This document shows, in pieces, positions 33,921 to 43,220 of a stretch of 64,000 nucleotides of DNA (position 1 is its first letter; every line of letters starts with the position of its first letter). Origin of the DNA: Pseudomonas fluorescens (lineage in GTDB: Bacteria > Pseudomonadota > Gammaproteobacteria > Pseudomonadales > Pseudomonadaceae); the NCBI RefSeq assembly GCF_902498065.1, contig NZ_CABVIR010000001.1:744001-808000 (forward strand). Reading direction: 5' to 3'. The position numbers and the translations under genes were made by a program. Under the pieces are notes generated by a model that saw only the letters and a program-made list of their open reading frames with translations, was not told the DNA's origin and searched no databases.

Positions 33921-34655
33921 TCAGCGTGGTGTGCGGTCCACCAGCCAGCGCTGCTTGAGCTGTTCCAGGCGACCGTCCAGGCGCATCGCGTCCAGCGCCT
34001 GTTGCCAGCGTGCGATCTGGCGCGGATCGGTCAACGGCGAAAAGGCGATGTAGGTGGCTTCCTTCATCAGCGGTATCTGGTAGTGCAACTGCTCGGGTGG
34101 CAAGCCTTCTTCGCGGGCCATGGTGGCGACGGAAAGGGTGTCGGCCACGACGAATTCCGCGCGCCCCAGGCGGGCCAGACGCATCATTTGTTCGGGCGTT
34201 TCCACACCGTACAGGCTGCTCACATCCTGTTTCTGCAAGTAGCTGTAGACCAGCCATTTTCGGGGAACGACAATGCGCCCCTGATGACTGGCCTCCAGCA
34301 GACTGCGCACCGGTTGCCGAGTGTTTTCAGTGGAATACAGAGCGATTTCCACCTCCATCAGCGGACCGACCCACTGGTACTGGCGATCACGTTCGGCGGT
34401 GCGCAACACCGTGAACACCCCGGTGGCGGGTTCGGTGCTGGCCACGTGCAAGGCGCGCGGTAGCGGGACTTGTTGAAAATGCACCTGGTCGCCAGCCATG
34501 TCAGCCAGCGCCTGCACGACATCCACACCAAAACCCACCAGCTGATCACCCTGCCGGAAGTGCAGGGGTGGATGGTTGTCTGTCAGCATGTTCAGGTCTG
34601 CCGCGACCGCAGTGAGCGTCAATAGCGACAGCAGACAAACGGCAATACGTTTCAT
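33921..34655 (-). CDS. Periplasmic solute-binding protein (SBP_bac_3 type)
   Basis: 244 residues with signal peptide MKRIAVCLLSLLTLTAVAA. The mature part fits the family-3 binding protein fold seen in amino-acid transporters: NHPPLHFRQGDQLVGFGVDV near residue 27, FTVLRTAERDRQYQWVGPLM, and RAEFVVADTLSVATMAREEG. No permease genes adjoin, so it is an orphan binding protein or a stand-alone periplasmic sensor-like protein. It lies between two small secreted paralogues on the same strand. Confidence 0.87.
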   Translation of the reverse strand: MKRIAVCLLSLLTLTAVAADLNMLTDNHPPLHFRQGDQLVGFGVDVVQALADMAGDQVHFQQVPLPRALHVASTEPATGVFTVLRTAERDRQYQWVGPLMEVEIALYSTENTRQPVRSLLEASHQGRIVVPRKWLVYSYLQKQDVSSLYGVETPEQMMRLARLGRAEFVVADTLSVATMAREEGLPPEQLHYQIPLMKEATYIAFSPLTDPRQIARWQQALDAMRLDGRLEQLKQRWLVDRTPR

Positions 34656-34785
34656 GAATCTTCCTTGATCGAATGAGCCGCAAAGCTTAGTACGAGCACA
34701 CGGTCACTGTCCCGAGGAATTGAGCGGGCTTTTGCGTCAGACCTGAGGATTTATGGGTATCACCGGGCGCTGTTGGCCACACAGC

Positions 34786-34810
34786 AAAAAGCCCGGGGAA
34801 CCGGGCTTTT
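34786..34810 (-). terminator. Rho-independent terminator of the repeat-containing secreted protein gene
   Basis: AAAAAGCCCGG-GGAA-CCGGGCTTTT: perfect stem with flanking A and T runs, effective on both strands, just after the stop of the minus-strand gene at 34834. Confidence 0.9.
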
Positions 34811-34833
34811 GGGTGTTTCAGGAGACCGCTGGA

Positions 34834-35181
34834 TCAATACCGCTGATATTTCGAACCGAACTCTGCGCGGTTATCCGCCACGATCACGCCGCCGCGTACT
34901 GCATTGTCCGGGCTGATCAGGGCGACACGTTCACGCAGTTCCTGCAGGCGATCGGCGCCACCTTCGGCGACACGTTCGCGCAGCTCTTGCAAACGCTCTG
35001 CACCGCCTTCAGCCACACGATTCTGTTGCAGCCGATCCGAACCACCTTCCACCAGCAACTGCTGGATCTGGCCGGCAGACACTGCGCTCACGGTGCTGGC
35101 CGAGGCCAGATTCGACAGGCCGAGGCCACCTATCAGTGCCAGGCCGAGTGCCAGGGACGAAACTTTCGAGAAGTTGAACAT
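34834..35181 (-). CDS. Small secreted protein with AEGG repeats and EFGSKYQRY tail
   Basis: 115 residues: Sec signal (MFNFSKVSSLALGLALIGGL, cleavage near ASA/ST), then three imperfect repeats of the form VAEGGA(E/D)RLQELRER (first copy diverged: VEGGSDRLQQNR), predicted helical and charged, then VADNRAEFGSKYQRY. The 45-nt DNA repeats are visible at about 34930-35050. The tail is shared with the 74-residue protein at 33586. A terminator follows. Function unknown. Confidence 0.82.
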   Translation of the reverse strand: MFNFSKVSSLALGLALIGGLGLSNLASASTVSAVSAGQIQQLLVEGGSDRLQQNRVAEGGAERLQELRERVAEGGADRLQELRERVALISPDNAVRGGVIVADNRAEFGSKYQRY

Positions 35182-35380
35182 GGTGATTCTCCGTGCGTTT
35201 AGTTTGAGTGAGTCGGTAGCGGTTGCTATCCGGTGATCACAGTTAAACGTCCGGGTGTATCGCTGATGTGTGTTTGAACACAGCGAAATCGCTGCCTGCG
35301 TATCTGTCGCGGGTTCTTATACAGACGGATACAAAACCTTTCGCAGGTGAAGGGCGCACGTGGTCATCGCCAGGCACATT

Positions 35381-36121
35381 TCATGATTCCGCGCCGAGCA
35401 TTTCCACCGGGTAGGAGAACACATAGCCTTCGCTACGCACGGTCTTGATGTAGGTCGACTCGCGCGAGTCATCCATCAGGCGTTGGCGCAAACGGCTCAC
35501 CAGCAAATCGATTGAGCGATCGAACAGGTCGGCGTCGCGACCCTGGGTCAGGTTGAGCAACTGGTCGCGGCTGAGTACCCGTTGCGGGTGATCGAGGAAC
35601 ACGCGCAACAAACGGTATTCGGCACCACTGAGGGCGACCATCGTGCCGTCTTCGTCGAGCAGATGGCGGGCGGTCGTGTCGAGGCGCCAGCGGCCAAAGC
35701 CCAGCAGTCGGCCCGTTTCGGTGATCAGCAGGTTGGGCGGCAGCATTCGCGTACGGCGCAATACCGCGTTGATCCGCGCCAGCAACTCGCGGGCGGCGAA
35801 GGGTTTGGTCAGGTAGTCGTCGGCGCCCATTTCAAGGCCGAGGATTCGATCGGTTTCGTCATCGCGTGCGGTGAGCATCAGGATCGGCGTGGCTTTATGT
35901 TTGCCCGAGCGCAATTCGCGGCACAGCAGCAGGCCGTCATCGCCGGGCATCATGATGTCCAGCACGATCAGGTCCACCTGATTGGCTTCGAGAAAGCTGC
36001 GCATCTGCCGACCGTCGGCAACCACCGTGGTGCGCAGGCCGTTCTTCTTCAGGTAATTGCCGACCAGCTCGCGAATCTCCCGGTCGTCGTCGACGATCAG
36101 GATGTGGTTTACATGTTCCAT
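35381..36121 (-). CDS. OmpR-family response regulator (orphan here)
   Basis: 246 residues. Receiver domain with acidic pocket DDD at 11-13, phospho-acceptor Asp55 in LIVLDIMMPG and Lys106 in DYLTKPF; C-terminal winged helix with LSGAEYRLLRVFLDHPQRVL and SRLRQRL...KTVRSEGYVF. No histidine kinase gene is adjacent, so the partner must be elsewhere. AGAGGG precedes the ATG. Target genes unknown; the small exported proteins downstream are possible local targets. Confidence 0.9.
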   Translation of the reverse strand: MEHVNHILIVDDDREIRELVGNYLKKNGLRTTVVADGRQMRSFLEANQVDLIVLDIMMPGDDGLLLCRELRSGKHKATPILMLTARDDETDRILGLEMGADDYLTKPFAARELLARINAVLRRTRMLPPNLLITETGRLLGFGRWRLDTTARHLLDEDGTMVALSGAEYRLLRVFLDHPQRVLSRDQLLNLTQGRDADLFDRSIDLLVSRLRQRLMDDSRESTYIKTVRSEGYVFSYPVEMLGAES

Positions 36122-36347
36122 TGCCCAACCCTCTTTTTATTCGCACGTTGCGCATTCTAGGCAGCCACGGTGCACCTGCCCATAGGCTTTGTATCTCAGT
36201 GTATCTGCTGCCCTGTCTGACACCTTACGCCTTAATACCCGTGGTTCTACGACACATGGCAGATACCTCGGGCCGGTTAAATGGGTTCCATCGAGACAAC
36301 ACAAGTGCCTCGCAACCATTGCCCATTGCAACCCTGAGGAAATCACC

Positions 36348-36608
36348 ATGAACTGGAACAAATTGATTGCCGCCAGCTTCTTCGCGGTCCTGAACGTTGC
36401 GGCATTTTCGGCCCATGCCGATGTTCAAGTCCCGGCGCAGAGCACGGCGTACGGCACCCATCTGGATATCAAGAAAGTCGTGTCCATCGTCGACAACGGC
36501 GGCGCCTGCGGCATTGTCGATGCCCGGCTGACCTACCTCGATTCCAGTGGCATGCAGAAAGTCGCCGGTTACAAAAAATTCGCAGAGTGCGCCAATCAGG
36601 GCGGCTGA
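36348..36608 (+). CDS. DUF2790 family small periplasmic protein
   Basis: 86 residues with signal peptide MNWNKLIAASFFAVLNVAAF, cleavage near AHA/DV. Mature protein fits DUF2790: YGTHLDIKKVVSIVDN, GACGIVDARLTYLDSSGMQK, and a closing Cys in KKFAECANQGG, giving a likely disulfide between the two Cys. DUF2790 proteins are numerous in Pseudomonas, often near two-component systems; their role is unknown. CTGAGGAAATC upstream supports the start. Confidence 0.87.
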   Translation: MNWNKLIAASFFAVLNVAAFSAHADVQVPAQSTAYGTHLDIKKVVSIVDNGGACGIVDARLTYLDSSGMQKVAGYKKFAECANQGG

Positions 36609-36721
36609 TCTTTCCACTACGCTCATCGTTGTCGATGTCGAGCGCTCAGTCTGCTCAGCGAGCCGCGATGGCTGATTCATTTCGTCCAAACACCAGATCA
36701 ATGACCTGCAGGAAAATCATC

Positions 36722-37786
36722 ATGAAGATCAATGTGTTGAGCAGTCCATCCGCCTCGCGTCGTCGCCGTTTCCTTGGCCCTTCGGTCCTCGCGTTCGCGC
36801 TGATGCAGCTCGGTGCTCTCGGGGCTGCGAATGCGCAAGCCGCGACCGCGGAGCCGGTGGTGGCCGCTGCCGCGACCCTCAAAGCCGACACGTTCGGCCC
36901 GCTCAAGCATGTCAATGCCGGGTTGCTGAGTGTGGCTTATGCCGAAGTCGGCCCCGCCGATGGGCCGGTGGTGATTCTCCTGCACGGCTGGCCTTACGAC
37001 ATTCACAGCTACAGCGAAGTCGCGCCGCTGTTGGCGGCCAAGGGCTACCGGGTGCTGATCCCTTACGCACGCGGCTATGGCGACACGCATTTCCTGTCCG
37101 ACAAGACTGTTCGCAACGGCCAGCCTGCGGCGTTGGCCAGTGACGTCATCGATTTCATGGATGCGCTGAAGATCAAGAAGGCGGTGCTGGGCGGCTACGA
37201 CTGGGGTGCGCGCTCGGCGGACATCGTTGCCGCGCTTTGGCCGGAGCGGGTCGAGGCACTGGTCGCCGTCAGCGGCTACCTGATCGGCAATCAGGCCGCG
37301 GGCAAGAACCCTTTGCCGCCCAAGGCCGAGTTGCAATGGTGGTATCAGTTTTACTTCGCAACCGAGCGTGGCCAGGCCGGCTACGAAAAAAATCGCCACG
37401 ACTTCGCCAAGTTGATCTGGGAGCTGGCATCGCCGAAATGGCGCTTTGACGACGCGACGTTCGACCGCAGCGCGGCGGCGCTGGACAACCCGGATCACGT
37501 TGCCATCACGATTTTCAACTATCGCTGGCGGTTGGGCATGGTTCAGGGCGAACCTCAATACGAAGCGCTGGAGCAGCGGCTGGCCAAGGCACCGGTCATT
37601 ACGGTGCCGACCATCACCATGGAAGGCGACGCCAACGGGGCGCCGCATCCGGCCGCCGAGGATTACGCCAAGCGCTTCACCGGCAAATACGAATACCGAC
37701 TCATCAGCGGCGGCATCGGCCACAACTTGCCGCAGGAAGACCCGCAGGCCTTTGCCAAGGCTGTGATCGATGCGGATCACCTCTGA
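36722..37786 (+). CDS. Exported alpha/beta hydrolase, epoxide-hydrolase/dehalogenase-like
   Basis: 354 residues. The N-terminus SASRRRRFLGPSVLAFALMQ contains an RRxFL Tat-like motif followed by a hydrophobic core and AQA cleavage region, so export in folded form is likely. The hydrolase domain shows the oxyanion HGWP motif (about 87-90), nucleophile Asp in GGYDWGAR (about 159, Asp rather than Ser), and the catalytic His in GGIGHNLPQE near the C-terminus. An Asp nucleophile is typical of epoxide hydrolases and haloalkane dehalogenases. Start at ATG with CAGGAAA upstream; earlier in-frame starts would bury the signal. Substrate unknown. Confidence 0.88.
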   Translation: MKINVLSSPSASRRRRFLGPSVLAFALMQLGALGAANAQAATAEPVVAAAATLKADTFGPLKHVNAGLLSVAYAEVGPADGPVVILLHGWPYDIHSYSEVAPLLAAKGYRVLIPYARGYGDTHFLSDKTVRNGQPAALASDVIDFMDALKIKKAVLGGYDWGARSADIVAALWPERVEALVAVSGYLIGNQAAGKNPLPPKAELQWWYQFYFATERGQAGYEKNRHDFAKLIWELASPKWRFDDATFDRSAAALDNPDHVAITIFNYRWRLGMVQGEPQYEALEQRLAKAPVITVPTITMEGDANGAPHPAAEDYAKRFTGKYEYRLISGGIGHNLPQEDPQAFAKAVIDADHL

Positions 37787-37805
37787 GAGCGACGCAGGGC
37801 TCTAG

Positions 37806-37911
37806 AGCCTCATCACCGGCAAGTCGGCTCTTACGGGAATGGCAGGTGTCCTTAGACCTTCACACAACGCCGAACCTGTAGAAGCTGGCTTGCCAGCGAT
37901 GGCGCCCGGAT
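37806..37911. repeat. REP-like palindrome pair, diverged
   Basis: CATCACCGGCAAGTCGGCTC and, about 50 bases on, TAGAAGCTGGCTTGCCAGCG, a diverged inverted REP pair between the convergent hydrolase and ppnN genes. Confidence 0.65.
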
Positions 37912-37953
37912 GAGCAATGCACGGCTCGCGACTTGACCTCTTCTGAGGTCTTG

Positions 37954-39327
37954 TTACGCAACCACCCGATAACACGGCACATACGCCGCGCCGCCCGGCA
38001 GTTTCATCCGGTGCTGGGCCACGAAAGCCTTGAGCAACTGATCCAGCGGCTGCATCACCGCCGCATCGCCGCGGATCTGGTACGGCCCGTGTTCTTCGAT
38101 CAGCCGGATGCCGTTGTCCTTGACGTTGCCGGCGACGATGCCGGAGAACGCGCGACGCAGGTTGGCCGCCAGTTCATGGGCCGGCAGGCTGCGGCTCAGT
38201 TTCAGGTTGGCCATGTTTTCGTGGGTCGGGTCGAACGGGCGCTGGAAGCCTTCGTCGATTTTCAGCAGCCAGTTGAAATGGAACGCGTCATTGCGCTCGC
38301 GGCGGAACTGTTTCACTGCTTTCAGGCCGGCAGTCATCTGCCGCGCGACTTCAGCCGGGTCGTCGATGATGATTTCGTAGTGCTGCTTCGCCGCTTCACC
38401 CAGGGTGGCGCCGACGAACGCATCCAGTTGTTCCAGATACGGCGCCGCGTGTTTCGGCCCGGTGAGGATGACGGGGAAGGGCAGGCCCTTGTTGTCCGGG
38501 TGCATCAGGATGCCCAGCAGGTACAGGAATTCTTCGGCCGTGCCCGCGCCGCCGGGGAAAATGATGATCCCGTGACCGACGCGTACGAACGCTTCCAGAC
38601 GTTTTTCGATGTCCGGCAGGATCACCAGCTCATTGACGATCGGGTTCGGCGCTTCGGCGGCGATGATGCCGGGTTCGGTCAGGCCGAGGTAACGACCGCC
38701 GTGGATGCGCTGCTTGGCATGGGCGATGGTCGCGCCTTTCATCGGGCCTTTCATCACGCCAGGACCGCAACCGGTGCAGATGTCGAGGCTGCGCAGGCCC
38801 AGTTCGTGGCCGACTTTCTTGGTGTATTTGTATTCTTCGGTGTTGATCGAATGGCCACCCCAACACACCACGATCTTCGGCTCGACGCCGGGGCGCAGGG
38901 TGCGGGCGTTGCGCAGCAGGTGGAACACGTAGTCGCTGATGCCCTGGGAAGTGCTCAGGTCGATGCGCTGGGCGTCGAGTTCGTTTTCGGTATAGACGAT
39001 GTCGCGCAGGGCGCTGAACAGCATTTCCCGGGTGCTGGCGATCATTTCGCCATCAACGAAGGCGTCGGCCGGGGCGTTCAGCAATTCCAGGCGCACGCCG
39101 CGATCCTGCTGGTGGATGCGGATTTCGAAGTCCTTGTAGGCTTCGAGGATGGTCTTGGCGTTATCGACATGGGCGCCGGTATTGAGGATGGCCAGGGCGC
39201 ACTGGCGGAAGAGGGTGTAGGTGCTGCCGGATCCGGCTTCGCTCAGTTGTTGCACTTCACGTTGAGAGAGGGTTTCCAGGCTGCCTTTCGGGCTGACCGA
39301 AGCGTTGATTACTTGACGTTGGGACAT
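37954..39327 (-). CDS. ppnN: Nucleotide 5'-monophosphate nucleosidase PpnN
   Basis: 457 residues, matching YgdH/PpnN in length and layout: an N-terminal PpnN-specific domain (residues 1-145), the central LOG-type Rossmann domain with CTGCGPGVMKGPMKGA (about 200) and the nucleotide-hydrolase motif PGGAGTAEEFLYLLG (about 272-286), and the C-terminal domain with LPGGAAYVPCYRVV. PpnN cleaves purine nucleotides to base plus ribose-5-phosphate and is stimulated by (p)ppGpp. Monocistronic, divergent from the DUF3087 gene. Confidence 0.93.
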   Translation of the reverse strand: MSQRQVINASVSPKGSLETLSQREVQQLSEAGSGSTYTLFRQCALAILNTGAHVDNAKTILEAYKDFEIRIHQQDRGVRLELLNAPADAFVDGEMIASTREMLFSALRDIVYTENELDAQRIDLSTSQGISDYVFHLLRNARTLRPGVEPKIVVCWGGHSINTEEYKYTKKVGHELGLRSLDICTGCGPGVMKGPMKGATIAHAKQRIHGGRYLGLTEPGIIAAEAPNPIVNELVILPDIEKRLEAFVRVGHGIIIFPGGAGTAEEFLYLLGILMHPDNKGLPFPVILTGPKHAAPYLEQLDAFVGATLGEAAKQHYEIIIDDPAEVARQMTAGLKAVKQFRRERNDAFHFNWLLKIDEGFQRPFDPTHENMANLKLSRSLPAHELAANLRRAFSGIVAGNVKDNGIRLIEEHGPYQIRGDAAVMQPLDQLLKAFVAQHRMKLPGGAAYVPCYRVVA

Positions 39328-39539
39328 TCAATGATCCTTAAAACGATGTCACCCGCCGGGGACGCATGACATCTGAATAGTATGTATCCATAAAAGAAGA
39401 TGGCACGAACTGCGCAGTATCGCCATGTTCCCCTTTGACGATGAAAAGATGAAAAGGAGCCCCAGCATAGCTAAATCCCCCGCAGAGGCGATAATGCCTC
39501 GCAGTCTTTTTGCCTACCCCTCCGAGGAAACCCGTCGCG

Positions 39540-40067
39540 ATGTTCGAAATCCAGCCGCAGAATCCCGAAATCTATCGAAGCCAGACGCGCCGCAGCACGA
39601 TCATCATCGCCCTCATTTTCCTCGCCCTGGCGATGGTTTTGTCCACTGCGGCAGTGGCGATGTTCGGCGAACCGGGGGGTGACAATCTACGCTTCAACGT
39701 GGGCGGCGTGTTTGTCGCGGTGCTGTTGATGGCGGCGCTGATGCGCGGCACGTTCTGGACCCAGGCGTGGATGGCGCCGGCGGTCTACGGCTGGCAGCTC
39801 AAACGCAGCCTGATGAGCATCACCAACGTCATGCACCAGGTGACGACGGCGGTGGATGCGGGGGATCCGAGCGCCATGAAGCTGCTGCGCTTCTATCACC
39901 TGGGGTTGAGCCAGATGCACCAACTGGACGGCAACTCAAGTGATCACAGCCAATTGATACGTGAAATGGACCTGCACAAGGCACGAATGGAAGCGCTGGG
40001 CATCGAGACCGAACAGACACAATTGAACCCGGCGTGGCTTGACGCTGTGAAACAGACGCCACGCTAA
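39540..40067 (+). CDS. DUF3087 family membrane protein
   Basis: 175 residues. Two TM helices (about 20-44 and 54-74: STIIIALIFLALAMVLSTAA; GGVFVAVLLMAALMRGTFWT) and a C-terminal cytoplasmic helical domain (LLRFYHLGLSQMHQLDGNSS). The starting MFEIQPQNPEIYRSQTRR and overall plan fit DUF3087. A GAGGAA ribosome site lies 11 bases upstream. Function unknown. Confidence 0.85.
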   Translation: MFEIQPQNPEIYRSQTRRSTIIIALIFLALAMVLSTAAVAMFGEPGGDNLRFNVGGVFVAVLLMAALMRGTFWTQAWMAPAVYGWQLKRSLMSITNVMHQVTTAVDAGDPSAMKLLRFYHLGLSQMHQLDGNSSDHSQLIREMDLHKARMEALGIETEQTQLNPAWLDAVKQTPR

Positions 40068-40145
40068 CCGGTGTGGGGTTAAGGCACATTGATAATTAAA
40101 AGGCGAACGGGATCAGTCGCCATTCAGCAGGAGTCAGGGAGCGTC

Positions 40146-41723
40146 ATGGGTAACCCGTCCGTCAAAGACCGAATTGAACAATTGCGCCACAGCGTGCCTT
40201 TGATCACCGAACAGGCCGGAGCCACGCTCAAGGTGCGCTCCGCGGTGGTGCTGCTCGTTGCGGTGTGCCTGTCCATGATTGTCATCGTGATCTGGGAAGC
40301 GTGGAATTCGCGCCAGTACAATCTGCATGACAAGGAAGTGGCGATGTCCAACCTTGCGCAGACCCTGGCCTCGCAAGCGCAGGCGACGATCAAGCAAGCC
40401 GATACGCTGCTGTTTACGCTGGTGGAACGCCTCGAAACCGAGGGCTTCAATCCGGCCGGGTTGCCACACCTGGAGCGCTTGCTCAGCGCCCAGCGCAGAG
40501 AGTTGAGCCAGTTGCACGGCCTGTTCGTGTATGACGAAACGGGGCGCTGGATTGCCAATTCCAACGGCGCCGCACTGACTGATGCCAACAATGCCGACCG
40601 GGAGTATTTCATCTTCCATCGTGATCATCCCGACCGTGGGCCTCACATCGGCCCGTCGATCAAAAGCCGTTCCAGCGGCGAATGGATCATGACGGTGTCG
40701 CGCCGGATCAATCATGCTGATGGAAGTTTTGCCGGTGTGGCGCTGGCGACGATTTACCTTAATCATTTTCTGTCCCTGTATGACAGCATCGACATGGGCC
40801 GAAACGGCGTGATCAACCTGATCGCCAACGACGCCACCATCATCGTTCGCCGGCCGTTCAACGAAGCGGAAATCAGCGCCAGCCTCATTAACAGCCCGCT
40901 GTTCAAACAGTTGTTGCCCACGGCGGATTTTGGGACGGCAATGATCAAATCCATGATGGATGGCGTGGTGCGGGTAGTAGGGTATCGCCGGGTCGAGGGG
41001 TATCCGCTGGTCGTTTTCGCTGCGCTCGACAAGGACGAAGTCCTGGCTAGCTGGCGTAAAGAGTCCATGCTCAGTGCAGGTATCGTCGCCCTGTTGCTGG
41101 GTTTTCTCGGCGTACTGGGTTATCGCCTGATCAATCTGATGAAGCAGCAGAACCGCGTTCAGAGCCAGTTGCTGGACGCTCAGGACAAACTGCTCGAGGT
41201 CAATCGCGGCCTGGAACTGCTGGCCCTGGAAGACGCGCTGACGGGGCTGTCCAACCGCCGTCAGTTTGATCTGTTCATCCACTCGGAAATGGGCCGCGCC
41301 CGGCGCAGCCAGAGCAGCCTCGCGCTGCTGCTGATCGATGTCGATCACTTCAAACCGTTCAACGACCACTACGGCCATGTGGCCGGCGATGAGTGTTTGC
41401 GCAAGATCAGCGCGATCATCACCGAAAATATCAATCGCCCCGGGGATCTGGCGGCGCGCTACGGCGGTGAAGAGTTTGCGGTGGTGCTGCCAGGCACTGA
41501 CTATGTGGGGGCGTTCCTGGTCGCGGAAAAGATCCGTCGCGCCGTGTCGCAGGCCGGTATTTGCCACAGCGAAAGCGCGGAAGGCATGGTGACGGTCAGT
41601 ATCGGCGTCGCCGCCTACGATCCGGCATCACAGGCCCAGCCGGACGACCTGGTTGGCGCTGCGGACAAGGCGCTTTACGTGGCCAAGGCCAGCGGCCGGA
41701 ACATGAGCGTCATTGCCAACTGA
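40146..41723 (+). CDS. Diguanylate cyclase with periplasmic dCache sensor
   Basis: 525 residues. TM1 about 32-50, a large periplasmic dCache-type domain (about 51-315, with FVYDETGRWIANSNG, DREYFIFHRDHPDRG and VSRRINHADGSFAGV), TM2 about 318-340, a short coiled coil, then GGDEF. The active site reads GGEEF in ARYGGEEFAVVLPG, and the inhibitory RxxD motif (RPGD) lies five residues before it, so an active, product-inhibited c-di-GMP synthase is predicted. Start at ATG with CAGGGAG upstream. The ligand is probably a small organic acid or amino acid, not determinable. Confidence 0.92.
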   Translation: MGNPSVKDRIEQLRHSVPLITEQAGATLKVRSAVVLLVAVCLSMIVIVIWEAWNSRQYNLHDKEVAMSNLAQTLASQAQATIKQADTLLFTLVERLETEGFNPAGLPHLERLLSAQRRELSQLHGLFVYDETGRWIANSNGAALTDANNADREYFIFHRDHPDRGPHIGPSIKSRSSGEWIMTVSRRINHADGSFAGVALATIYLNHFLSLYDSIDMGRNGVINLIANDATIIVRRPFNEAEISASLINSPLFKQLLPTADFGTAMIKSMMDGVVRVVGYRRVEGYPLVVFAALDKDEVLASWRKESMLSAGIVALLLGFLGVLGYRLINLMKQQNRVQSQLLDAQDKLLEVNRGLELLALEDALTGLSNRRQFDLFIHSEMGRARRSQSSLALLLIDVDHFKPFNDHYGHVAGDECLRKISAIITENINRPGDLAARYGGEEFAVVLPGTDYVGAFLVAEKIRRAVSQAGICHSESAEGMVTVSIGVAAYDPASQAQPDDLVGAADKALYVAKASGRNMSVIAN

Positions 41724-41725
41724 AT

Positions 41726-42643
41726 TCAAGCAAACCCACCACTGCCCTGCACCAGTTTGGTCGCCAGATACGATTGCTTGAGTTTTTCCAGCCACCAGCC
41801 CAGAGCGCGACCGTCATGGTCGCCGCGCCAGCCGGCATAAAGGATGTTCGGCTCGCGTGGATCGGCCATTTGCTTTGCCACCAGTGTGCCGTTTTTCAGT
41901 AACGAACCGACCCGGTGTTTTGGCAGCCACCCTACGCCCAAGCCGTCGCACTGGGCGAGTATTTTGGCGCGCATGGTCGGTACGGCGAGCACCGGTTGTC
42001 CGCCGGTGACGCCATAAGTGCTGCCCTCGGTGGCTCTGGACGAGTCGGCCACGACAATCGCCCGGTGCTGCGTCACCGTTGCCCGTGAGATCGGTTCCCT
42101 GGCCCTGGCCAGCGGGTGGCTGGGCGAGACTGCAAACACCCATTCCATTTCCCCCAGTTGCATCCAGCGCAAGGAAGGGATGGCCGGCGGTTCGTTGGTG
42201 GCGCCGATGATCAGGTCCGCCCGGCCTTCACGCAGGGCTTCCCAGACACCTTTGAGCACTTCCTGAGTGATGCGCAGCGGTACGCCGGATTCAAGCGCAT
42301 CGAACTCATGAATCACCGGAATCAAGGTGTCGAACTCCAGCAGTTCGTCGGTGACGATCCACAGCCGACTCTCCCAGCCATTGGCCACTTGCTGCACCCG
42401 TTGGGTCAGGCGCGAAACGTCCTGCATCAGCCGCGCCGCCTCGTTTACCAACAGTTCCCCGGCCGGGGTGAGCTGCAAGCGGTAGCGACGGCGATCGAAG
42501 AGCAAGGCATCGAAACGCTCTTCCAGTTGCCGCGCTGCATACGACACGGTCGATGGCGCCTTGCCCAAATGCACCGCCGCCCGCGACAGGCTGCCGGTTT
42601 CCCGAATGGCCTCCAGCAACGCCAGGTCTTCAATCGACAACAT
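41726..42643 (-). CDS. LysR-family transcriptional regulator
   Basis: 305 residues. N-terminal winged helix (LALLEAIRETGSLSRAAVHL, STVSYAARQLEERFDALLFD) and a LysR substrate-binding domain (VIHEFDALESGVPLRITQEV, ADLIIGATNEPPA). The stop abuts the stop of the diguanylate cyclase gene. It is not divergent from an obvious target; the nearest genes upstream are on the same strand. Effector unknown. Confidence 0.9.
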   Translation of the reverse strand: MLSIEDLALLEAIRETGSLSRAAVHLGKAPSTVSYAARQLEERFDALLFDRRRYRLQLTPAGELLVNEAARLMQDVSRLTQRVQQVANGWESRLWIVTDELLEFDTLIPVIHEFDALESGVPLRITQEVLKGVWEALREGRADLIIGATNEPPAIPSLRWMQLGEMEWVFAVSPSHPLARAREPISRATVTQHRAIVVADSSRATEGSTYGVTGGQPVLAVPTMRAKILAQCDGLGVGWLPKHRVGSLLKNGTLVAKQMADPREPNILYAGWRGDHDGRALGWWLEKLKQSYLATKLVQGSGGFA

Positions 42644-42697
42644 GTTCTGAATCCTCGAGCGAACGGCCTGGAAACAAATGTCCGGAACGACGAGAAC

Positions 42698-42728
42698 CTT
42701 ACAGGAACTGGCTTGCCGGCGATGAGTC
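42698..42728. repeat. Single REP-like unit
   Basis: TACAGGAACTGGCTTGCCGG followed by CGATGAG, a single-arm REP-like unit upstream of the LysR gene. Confidence 0.5.
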
Positions 42729-42758
42729 CCTTGGACATTGCATTGAATTCAAGACCGC

Positions 42759-43160
42759 TTACAGGGATCGTGTGGAGTTTGAAAGGGTGGAAGTCCGGCG
42801 TGACTTGCGCTGCCGGAACACCCGCACGTAGACCAACATGTTGATCAGCAACACCACGCCGCCGAGCCCCAACTGGATACTCGGGGTCAACCCGGCCGGG
42901 TAAATCACCGGCCACACATAATGTTCGATGAAACCACCGCCATAGCCGACTTGCCCGGCCGCGTTGCGCATGAGGTTTTCCCACTGTGTCAGCGGGCAGG
43001 TCAGGTGGAACACCTCGACCGCAACCCCCCACGCGGCGGCCGGCAGGTGCCACCAGGCCAGGTGGCGCCATTTGAGCACCAGCAGCCCTCCGAACAGCAC
43101 GAACAGAATGAACAACAGGTGAAACAGCACCAGCCCATCGGCGGCAATTCGGTAAAGCAT
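42759..43160 (-). CDS. DUF2784 family membrane protein
   Basis: 133 residues, three TM helices: DGLVLFHLLFILFVLFGGLL, WWHLPAAAWGVAVEVFHLTC and SIQLGLGGVVLLINMLVYV. The motif CPLTQWENLMRNAAG with GFIEHYVWPVIYP is the DUF2784 signature. Function unknown. A short highly charged tail follows the last helix. Confidence 0.9.
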   Translation of the reverse strand: MLYRIAADGLVLFHLLFILFVLFGGLLVLKWRHLAWWHLPAAAWGVAVEVFHLTCPLTQWENLMRNAAGQVGYGGGFIEHYVWPVIYPAGLTPSIQLGLGGVVLLINMLVYVRVFRQRKSRRTSTLSNSTRSL

Positions 43161-43220
43161 GTCGACTCCCTGACGCGTGATGCGAATCGCTCCATGTTAC
43201 TCGGGCGGGGCGTCGTCACT

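Noticed and set aside
37933..39369. 478-codon plus-strand frame over ppnN
   Set aside because: Antisense shadow; the minus strand encodes a full-length PpnN with conserved motifs.
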